From contig JAEMHR010000056.1 of NCBI GenBank assembly GCA_016490725.1, positions 62,001 to 126,000 on the forward strand: DNA of 64,000 nucleotides. Reading direction: 5' to 3'. The notes under the pieces were generated by a model, which saw nothing but the letters and a program-made list of their open reading frames with translations, searched no databases and was not told where the DNA came from. This document shows positions 56,969 to 64,000 of this stretch, in pieces (the stretch's first letter is position 1; every line of letters begins with the position of its first letter). A program made the position numbers and the translations under genes. Origin of the DNA: Amphichorda felina (Eukaryota; Ascomycota; Sordariomycetes; Hypocreales; Bionectriaceae).

Positions 56969-59019
56969 TGTGTGTGGGCAGGGCGAGGATAGAGGTTAGA
57001 TGACGATATCGTTGGGAAGTTTGAGGGCGAAGCTGTGAGTGGGATGGAAAAAGTCGAGGTGCAGCCTTGCTGACGGCGGTCTCTAATTGGACCGTAGAAT
57101 CTTGGCGGGGCACGCAAGGCTGTGCACAGTCAGGCTTCCAGTGGATGACTGAACGAACACCAACCAACACACTCACCAACACACGGCGATTCCAGGGATT
57201 TCGTCTAGTGACCGCTGTGAGGATGCCCTCGTCCCTGTGTCTACAACTAATGCGGACTAACCGGAAAGCTTCCGCTGTGCGGTCGACCCGACAGTGTCCC
57301 GCCGTGGGCGATCGAGCAGCCAGGTCGCACTCGCAAGAGGTTGGCCGATGAGATGTTGTTGGCCATCACGTTGTGCGGGTGTGCCATTGTGGGAGCCTGC
57401 AGCCTGCAGCCAGGATTCAGGAACCAACGCTGTCGGCTACGCTTGCCGAGAGGAGCTGATTAGCCAACAACTCGACATGTACGCCGTATTCGTACATGAA
57501 GTAGTTCTTTTGTGTGTGATTTCCACGTTTGGTCCATGGGCCAGGGACTCCAGAGTCCAGTGACTGAACAGTTCATAACATCCAGCACCAACAATCTGGG
57601 CCCGAAGGTGGATCCGCGGCCGCCGAATGTTGGCCGCCCAGTGGCCGCTGGCGAATCAGATGCGGCCTCTTACCGCCAGGCAGTTCCCACTCTCCAGCCG
57701 CCCCAGCACCCCACCTCGCGCACAGCGCCCGCCACTGGCAGCACCACAGCACCACAGCACCACAGCACAGCACCACAGCACCCCCCACCACTGACTGCTC
57801 ATCAGTGATCAGTGAGACAGCGACCAGAGTCACCTCCTCCATCCCATCACCCCATCTCTCCCCAGCCATTCGACAACAGAAGCGCCACCAACGGCCCCCC
57901 AGGGAACCCCAGCCCTCGCATGGACCCCCGTCTTCCCGTCCTCAATGGCTTCTCCCGTGATTCCCGCCCCGCTGTCTTGCAGCCTTTCGTTGCTCGCGGG
58001 AGTCCCCCCGATGCTGATCCTGTCCGGACACACTGCCAACACGCGATGATCATCCCCCAGCTCAATCCTTGGAAGTTGGGGCCTCTCCAGGCTGGCTCTT
58101 TTCCCGCCCTTGCCGTCCCTCCTGTTGGTCTGTCAGTCTCACCCAACATCGTCGAACTGGGCGCCGCCCCGAACTTATCCAATATGGGGCTTCCACCAAA
58201 GTCTGCTCACTGTAGTGCGAGCAACACTTCCAGCTGCATGTCTTGCCGGCGCCGGTGCTCATTGCCCGTCTATCGTATTCTTCCGTTAAGCGCCTGGCGT
58301 CGGACTTGGAGCGCCGCCTGGGCCATCACCGCCATCAGAGCCCCCGAGAACCTGGGGTGGGCAAGTCTCCCAATGGGCTGCCGGATTTGACCTGCATACC
58401 ATCACCTCACCGTCTTGACTGTCACCTTCTTGGCTGCCCCATCCCTGTGTGACCACCCCTGCTTCCAACTTCCCAGCATCTGCTAAATCTGCGGCCTCGA
58501 TCGGGGTCGGCCAATATCAAGCCTGATCTCCCCATGCGTGCAGCGCCACATCGTTGGTACTTGTCAACTTGTTGCTCCTCCTGCCTGGTCTTGAACCGTT
58601 CGTCGCATCACTTCGCAAACCCCCTCCCGCCTCGACCTGTCATTTGTGAAAGTGAAAAGCCGAGCGCCTTGCACCCAGCTATACGGATACAAGAACCAGG
58701 CGTCCTATCCCGCGGCGTGGGACCTGCATCGTCGTCCCTAAACTAGGACCCTCCCTTACTTGACGCGCCGTCCGAGTGCCCACCGCAATCGCATCTCGAC
58801 GCCCGAGGCCTGACCGCCCCTTGGTCTGCAATTTGGACCTTGACCCTCCAGCGAAGCCAGCGCTCGTCAATCGTTGGCCCCGGGTGGATTGCGCTCGTCA
58901 CTTCGCACGGCCCAAGGCCGTCTGCTGTCCCCATGCTGGCCTGAGTATTCAGACGCACCGCACGGGCGACAACGGATAGAAGAACATTCGTCTTTGGGAA
59001 GTCCATCTCGCTGGTCGAA
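56969..59019. promoter_or_regulatory. Divergent intergenic region, rrp43 / ferric-reductase-like gene
   Basis: About 2 kb with no recognised protein family. The rrp43-distal part (57480-59019) is C-rich and probably contains a long leader of the reductase gene with several small ATG frames. A CAGCACCA-type microsatellite lies at 57733-57786. Confidence 0.5.
57733..57786. repeat. CAGCACCA-type microsatellite
   Basis: Imperfect tandem CAGCACCA/CACAGCAC units over about 54 bp in the noncoding region upstream of the ferric-reductase-like gene. Confidence 0.85.
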
Positions 59020-61617
59020 ATGGCTCCTCAGTTCCGTGATATGGCCGGCGTGGCCCTCAGGAAACTCTCCAGCTTGGTCAAGCGCATCGAGATCCCCCTC
59101 ACTCCTACGAGTCCGCCGGGGCTAGTACAGGCCAATACGGTCGATCCTTGGACGAAATCAGGCAAATATGGTCTCGGATGGACGTACTTTGCCCTGGCCC
59201 TGACGGCCTCGGTCGTTGTCGTGCGTTTCTGGCATTTCTGGCAGGACAAGATCCGCCAGGCTATCTATAAGGAAGAAGTTGAGGAGCACTATCGGAACCT
59301 GTACAACATCGACGCCGACTACGCAATGGCAGCCATGCGCAGTGGGCAGACTTCGCAACAATTCTTCCCTGAAGCTGCTGATGGAGCGGCAGAGAAGACA
59401 TTTCGACCAAAAGCACACTTCTCCTCTGTCGGCCCTGTCAACGATGCCTTGGCCCTATTCCGATGGGTCTTTTACCGCCCAATCCCCGACATCGTCTGGA
59501 GGAAGCATCGATTCACCTTTTCGTCTCTGGCTGTGCTCACTTGCGTCTTTATCGCAGCAGCCTTTGTCACTCTGTACTCCTTTCTTCAGCAGCCCCTTTA
59601 CTGGCAGAGCATCCAGTTTGGCTCCCCGCCACTAGCAATCAGGTCCGGAATGATTGCTGTGGCACTGACACCCTGGATCATTGCAACAAGCATGAAGGCT
59701 AACATCATGACTGTCATGATTGGGATCGGCCCTGAAAGACTCAACGTTTTCCACCGTTGGCTTGGATACCTTTGCCTGTTTCTGTCGCTGGTCCACACCG
59801 TCCCGTTCTACATCCAGCCGGTATGGGATGATGGCGGCATGGACGTCTTCCAGCGACTATTTGAAGGCGGGAGCGGTTACATATATGGAACCGGTATCGC
59901 TTGCCTGGTTCCCTTGGGATGGCTTTGCATTGCCTCGCTCCCCTGGATCCGGCGCATTGCTTATGAGGCCTTTGTTATCCTCCATGTGCCTGTCGGCGCT
60001 GCGTATGTTGGCCTGCTATTCTGGCACACAAAGAACTACCTCATGTCATGGAGCTATCTATATGCCACTGTGGGCATTTGGGCTGTCTGCTACGCCATGA
60101 GATTCTTCAAGCTCAACTGGACCAAGCCATGGAGGCGAATGTCCTTCCTGGTTGGCGACGAGGCCGCAATCACCCTCTTGGCCGAGAACGCCATCAAGAT
60201 CACCATACCAACTCAGATGCGCTGGAAACCCGGGCAGTATGTGTATCTGCGCATGCCTGGTATTTCTTTCTTGGACAACCACCCGTTTACCATTTCGTCG
60301 CTCTGTAGCGACGACTTTCCCTCAGAGTACGGGGAGCAGTACCGTGACTGCACGATTGTCTTCAGACCGTACGGAGGCTTCACACGCAGAGTCCTGGAGA
60401 CGGCCATTGACAAGGGGCCCTTCCACACGTACCGAGCATTTTTGGACGGGCCTTACGGCGGCATGCGGCGAGATCTTGCCGCATTTGACACATGTATTCT
60501 TATCGCCGGTGGCAGTGGCATTACAGCCCTGATGTCGCAGCTCTTGAATTTGATCAAGCGTATGCGAGACGGGAAGGCCATCACACGCAAGGTCGTGGTC
60601 GTGTGGGCATTGAAGAGACTCGAAGCCATGGACTGGTTTCGGGAGGAGCTCCGGATCTGCCGAGAAGCCGCACCCCCTGAGAGCGTTACCTGCAAGTTCT
60701 TCGTCACCTCGGCAGTTCGCCACCGGCCAGGGCAGGAGATCATGTCTAGCGGTCCAAACACCAACCGGGCGCTGGCGCATGCCTTCCACGATAAACTTGA
60801 CGGCTTTGTGGCGGGCGTCGCTTCGAAGCGAAACTCGGCCATGATCCATGCCGAGGCGCAGGGAGACCCTGAACGAGAACGGGAGCTCCGCGCTGAGAAT
60901 GAGGATCGCATCACGGCTCTTCCGCAGCAGCAGTACATGCAGGCGCACCACCATCAGGTCCCACCACCCCCTCCTGGGCCACCCCCTTCCAAGCTGATCT
61001 CCCCATTGGAAGACGACCAGCAAAAACCGTGGAGTGAGAGCCAGTGGCCTGAAGATAAGAAGCACATGGATGACACAACAGACACTTCAAAAAGCCAGGA
61101 TCATCAGTCTCCACCGGTCAAGCACGCAAATACTCCTCACTGGAATAATGCGCCATCGTCGCCGAGACGACCACCACCTGGAGCCACCCCAACTGAGGAG
61201 CAGTTCCCCGTGCGGGCTCCCGAGCTAGCTCACCTACGGACAACCGTACCACCAACCCCAAGGCCACGGCCGACATCCACCTTTGGGCCCCCATCCGGGT
61301 TCGACTTTGGGTTCCCCGAGACGCCGACAGAGTTCCAGAAGAACCTGATGCGCTTCGCCTTCCCGGTGCCCCACCAGATCGACGGTGGCTGGAGCGTCGA
61401 GTACGGACGCCCGGACCTTGGCTACATGCTCAAGGAGTGGGCGACGGGTGGCGCGGACGGGCGAGGAATCCTCGGCCGGAGGACGGCCGTGTTCGTGTGT
61501 GGCCCCCCAGCCATGAGAGTCGGCGTCGCAAATACCGTGGCGAAGCTACAGGCCGAGATATGGGGAGACGACGAGCTCGAGGAGATCTTCCTGCATACGG
61601 AGAACTATGCTTTGTAA
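59020..61617 (+). CDS. Ferric reductase-like transmembrane flavocytochrome (FRE family)
   Basis: A single exon of 865 residues. Several membrane helices lie within residues 45-365. Heme ligands are the paired histidines in HRWLGYLCLFLSLVH and HVPVGAAYVGLLFWH, on two adjacent helices. The FAD-binding domain has HPFTISS (about 427-433) and the NAD(P)H domain GGSGITALMSQL (about 497-508) and the C-terminal CGPPAMR with EEIFLHTENYAL. The architecture is that of fungal Fre metalloreductases, which pass electrons from cytosolic NADPH through FAD and two hemes to ferric or cupric ions outside the cell. A proline- and histidine-rich disordered insert of roughly 160 residues (about 600-760) interrupts the NADPH domain before the conserved C terminus. 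NADPH-oxidase (Nox) identity is less likely because Nox proteins lack such an N terminus and insert. Confidence 0.92.
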   Translation: MAPQFRDMAGVALRKLSSLVKRIEIPLTPTSPPGLVQANTVDPWTKSGKYGLGWTYFALALTASVVVVRFWHFWQDKIRQAIYKEEVEEHYRNLYNIDADYAMAAMRSGQTSQQFFPEAADGAAEKTFRPKAHFSSVGPVNDALALFRWVFYRPIPDIVWRKHRFTFSSLAVLTCVFIAAAFVTLYSFLQQPLYWQSIQFGSPPLAIRSGMIAVALTPWIIATSMKANIMTVMIGIGPERLNVFHRWLGYLCLFLSLVHTVPFYIQPVWDDGGMDVFQRLFEGGSGYIYGTGIACLVPLGWLCIASLPWIRRIAYEAFVILHVPVGAAYVGLLFWHTKNYLMSWSYLYATVGIWAVCYAMRFFKLNWTKPWRRMSFLVGDEAAITLLAENAIKITIPTQMRWKPGQYVYLRMPGISFLDNHPFTISSLCSDDFPSEYGEQYRDCTIVFRPYGGFTRRVLETAIDKGPFHTYRAFLDGPYGGMRRDLAAFDTCILIAGGSGITALMSQLLNLIKRMRDGKAITRKVVVVWALKRLEAMDWFREELRICREAAPPESVTCKFFVTSAVRHRPGQEIMSSGPNTNRALAHAFHDKLDGFVAGVASKRNSAMIHAEAQGDPERERELRAENEDRITALPQQQYMQAHHHQVPPPPPGPPPSKLISPLEDDQQKPWSESQWPEDKKHMDDTTDTSKSQDHQSPPVKHANTPHWNNAPSSPRRPPPGATPTEEQFPVRAPELAHLRTTVPPTPRPRPTSTFGPPSGFDFGFPETPTEFQKNLMRFAFPVPHQIDGGWSVEYGRPDLGYMLKEWATGGADGRGILGRRTAVFVCGPPAMRVGVANTVAKLQAEIWGDDELEEIFLHTENYAL

Positions 61618-62289
61618 TACCTAAGGTACTGGAGTCGGGGTCAGAGGCACTATATATACCAAGGTGGCAAGGTCCTGGGGCGGTTGTACTTGTGTGGGAG
61701 ACAAACCAAAGGAGATACCACGAGCGATGATTTTTGTTCCCTTATGTTTCTACAATTTATCACGGCCTTCAAGGGCTCCTGACACGGAATCTATACAGAG
61801 AATTTAATTTTGTCATAATCCACGGCTCGCTCTTCTGGAGTCTCTGTCCCTTGCCATTCCGACTGGGGCCCCAAGCACCAAATGCTTAGGTCGGTAATTT
61901 AAGACAAGCTAGATGCATCTGGGCGGTAAGGTTCGTTGATGGAGGTACGGACACTTGCTGGTGGGAGCGACGGCTAAATGGGGTTGGCGATGACGAGGTA
62001 CTTGCCGCCCGTGGGGACCTTGATGGTCAATCCGTCAGGAAGGCACCTTTTTGGCAGGCCCTTTCGATGAATCCAGAAACATCAAGAAAAAAGGAACAGA
62101 GACCTGCTCTAAAGTGATATTCTGACCTCTCAAGAATTGCTTCCATTATCCCTTGATTAATTTGATCAAAAATTACATTGCATCTTGGCCGACGCCAATC
62201 CTGTCACCTGTTGCTCGCTCCCCGGCTCACACATAATACGTATACACAGCAACACAGGTGCATCATTGCCCCTTGCCAGACCCACAACC
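61618..62289. other. Intergenic downstream of the ferric-reductase-like gene
   Basis: About 670 bp; no gene recognised. It contains the 3' UTR of the reductase gene. Confidence 0.5.
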
Positions 62290-62695
62290 ATGGACGAGGT
62301 AGACTTTCGCGAAAACGACATTGAAAAGATCTCCAAAAGCTGGTCGGTTGCCATGAAGTTCTCGAGAGGTCGCCTTCAGAGAGTCTACAAGCTGAGCGAC
62401 GTCCAACTGGATGCCGCCATCCAAGATGGGCGGCTTGTTCTAGAAACAGTCTGCCTATTTGTCCATTCTTCCGTCAAGATAGGACAGTTTAAGTCTGTTC
62501 AGAGCCTGGCACTTTATGAGCGCGCGAATTGTACTGACAAGGGGTCACAGATTGCCCGCCGAGTTTTGGAGGATACTCCACGCCGAGTACGGCATCATCG
62601 TATATCCCTCGGCGCTGACGGAGCCGGTGGATCTACACGGTCTGAACACGGACAAGACGTTTACAGACTGCTACCAGGGGCATATTGGTACGTGA
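62290..62695 (+). CDS. Short unrecognised two-exon candidate gene
   Basis: An open frame from the ATG at 62290 (MDEVDFRENDIEKISKSW) continues to about 62490. A good acceptor (ctgac branch, then TCACAG at 62550) opens a second frame, LPAEFWRILHAEYGIIVYP...TDKTFTDCYQGHIGT, ending with TGA at 62693-62695. Donors at 62487 (GTTTAA) or 62493 (GTCTGT) both give the right phase; GTCTGT is also used in another gene of this window. The product would be about 116-118 residues, soluble and without signal peptide or repeats. The amino acid composition of both exons looks coding (aromatic, charged and non-repetitive), but I do not recognise the family. It could also be a remnant of a larger gene. Unspliced, the first frame continues to 62724 with a less protein-like sequence. 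Confidence 0.45.
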
Positions 62696-63025
62696 ATCGA
62701 TGCCCATGTCGGGGTATTGGCTAGTTGCCGCGAGGGAGCAGTGAAGGCTTACACGGATATAGTCATGCTGGGGCGCTGCTGCTCGAACCACCCACCGCCC
62801 TGTCCATTCCAATATCTTTGCGAGCCACCGCCCGTATACCAGCGATACATTTCAAAGAAAGAATCAGATGACGACCAAGAAAATACAGTAACATACAACG
62901 AGAAGGAGAGTATTGGTCAGTAGCGGTCAGGTATACCCAGCGTTGAATAAACAGCAGTACATACATGTTATATCCCAGAAATGACTGTTTCCAATATATC
63001 AAGAAGTGCAAGGGACTCGGAACCC

Positions 63026-63579
63026 TCACGTATCCACCCTCTCCCCCACGGCCCCGTCACGATTCGCCCTCCAGATGCCCCCCTCCCCCTCAAACTCCTC
63101 CTTCTTCCAGACCTCGACGCGCTTCTTGCACTCCTCAAGGGCCTCCTCGCCCGCCCGCCACGCAGCCTGGCGATGTGGCGCCGACACAGCGATGAGAATG
63201 CTCTCCTCGCCGATGGGCACCGTACCCAGGCGGTGGACCATGGCGATGCCCTGCAGGCCGTGCGCGGCGACCAGGGAGCGCGCAATGGACATCATGGTGC
63301 GGAGAGCGAGGGGGTTGTAGGCCGTGTACTGGAGTTCCTTGACGGGCTTGCCTGCAAAGTTGTCCCTTGTTGTGCCTGCAAGGGGTTTCTGTGAGCAAAT
63401 GTAGTTGAGGCTTGAGAGTTTGAGGGTTTGATGAGTATACCCGCGAAGAGGACTATGGCACCAGCGGCGGGGCTGCGCACTTTATCCATGACCTCCTGGA
63501 CGTTGAGGTGGTCATTGGTGAGGGCAACATGGCAGTTATCCTCGGACAGCTCCCATAGCTGGTCCTTTGGATTTTCCAT
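63026..63579 (-). CDS. cnxH: Molybdopterin synthase catalytic (large) subunit, MoaE/MOCS2B family
   Basis: Two exons, 63579-63441 and 63375-63026, encode 162 residues. The intron is GTATAC...TGCAG; the join reads AIVLFAGTTRDNFAGKPVKELQY in frame. MoaE hallmarks are present: SPAAGAIVLFAGTTRDN with the Arg-Asp pair, YNPLALRTM in place of the YExYxxMA segment, VHRLGTVPIGEESILIAVSAPHRQAAW and the C-terminal CKKRVEVWKKEEFEGEGGIW with the catalytic lysines. With the small sulfur-carrier subunit it converts precursor Z (cPMP) to molybdopterin, needed for nitrate reductase, sulfite oxidase and xanthine dehydrogenase. The name follows Aspergillus cnxH. No other molybdenum-cofactor gene is adjacent. 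The start at 63579 is the first Met in frame, and the N terminus has the usual short extension. Confidence 0.93.
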
Positions 63580-64000
63580 TGTGATGGAGCTGGTGGAATG
63601 GAGGAGGGAGATGTCGTTGTCGAGAGCTTAGGGTAGTGTGTCGGTACTGGATCTAGTGCGCGGGGAGCTTTGCGCTGCGCGAGAACCGGCATACCCAAGA
63701 ATGGTATCCGTACTACAATACTACCTAGTATTCACGGGTACTGGCAAGCGAATCTCAAAGATTACACTCCTTGAATTATCATGAATCTTATATCTAATAA
63801 ACGCGTAGTACCTTTTTTTTTTTTTTCCTTCTCTTAGTATTCATATGTATATTATGTAGGTTTTCTGTCAGGCGTCGTGGCCACACGTGAATTATACGTC
63901 ACTCACGACCCTGCAAGGGCACTGCACGAGACCCACCCAAAGCTTGACAAGCCGAAACAGACGGTGCTTTTCGACCTCGCATCTCTGTAACCACACCAAG
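63580..64000. other. Terminal intergenic sequence
   Basis: Upstream of the MoaE-type gene. It contains a 15-nt T tract at about 63811-63826 and AT-rich sequence. No coding sequence that I can support. Confidence 0.5.

Noticed and set aside
57812..58390. Open frame of 192 codons in the C-rich region upstream of the ferric-reductase-like gene
   Set aside because: No recognisable motif, Pro/Ser composition explained by local C-richness, and no consistent intron structure. It is better read as leader or promoter DNA.
1..64000. Search for transposons, CRISPR arrays, rRNA and tRNA genes
   Set aside because: No reverse transcriptase, transposase, terminal repeat pair, regularly spaced repeat array or cloverleaf with a GTTCRA-type arm could be supported by reading both strands.

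Overview
The window is a stretch of a filamentous ascomycete genome (Pezizomycotina, most likely a Sordariomycete). The evidence is its intron style (about 50-300 nt, mostly GT-AG with CTRAY-like branch sites such as gctaac or ctgac just upstream of the acceptor), moderately GC-rich coding DNA, several Zn2Cys6 regulators, and fungal-specific protein architectures (GH76 Dfg5/Dcw1-type mannosidase, fungal double-length phosphofructokinase, Mrs6-type Rab escort protein). Exon structures below were built by hand from reading frame, splice signals and recalled family homology; no transcript or database evidence was available.

Layout. 0-12 kb: a tartrate/D-malate-type dehydrogenase, a GH76 cell-wall mannosidase with a transmembrane anchor, an NmrA-like oxidoreductase divergent from a Zn2Cys6 regulator, and a membrane-anchored nucleotide pyrophosphatase/phosphodiesterase. 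12-23 kb: a Uls1/Rad5-type SNF2-RING translocase with a SUMO-interaction motif, Mediator subunit Med17, and 6-phosphofructokinase. 23-30 kb: a second Zn2Cys6 regulator (with a probable GC-AG intron) divergent from a decayed 2-oxoglutarate/Fe(II) oxygenase-like pseudogene. 30-40 kb: an arginine-rich conserved Pezizomycotina protein, 2-isopropylmalate synthase and importin beta-1. 40-50 kb: three co-oriented minus-strand genes (an eight-exon Zn2Cys6 regulator, an alcohol-acetyltransferase/condensation-type enzyme and an ACC-synthase-like PLP enzyme) in a region with long intergenic spaces carrying short TACTCGTA-type palindromes; this is the most accessory-looking part. 50-64 kb: meiotic cohesin kleisin Rec8, Rab escort protein Mrs6, exosome subunit Rrp43, a ferric-reductase-like protein, a short unrecognised two-exon candidate and the molybdopterin synthase large subunit.

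Most genes are single-copy housekeeping functions (glycolysis, leucine synthesis, nuclear import, transcription, RNA decay, prenylation, Moco synthesis) with no operon-like logic. I see no transposon, CRISPR array, rRNA or convincing tRNA. The unusual signals are mainly gene-structure ones: a 78-nt coding-like intron in rec8 that ends exactly on an in-frame TAG, a GC-AG intron restoring a regulator's C terminus, repeated use of AAG acceptors, an 8-nt first exon in the isopropylmalate synthase gene, and a pseudogene that keeps intact introns and a C-terminal SUMO-binding-like tail.
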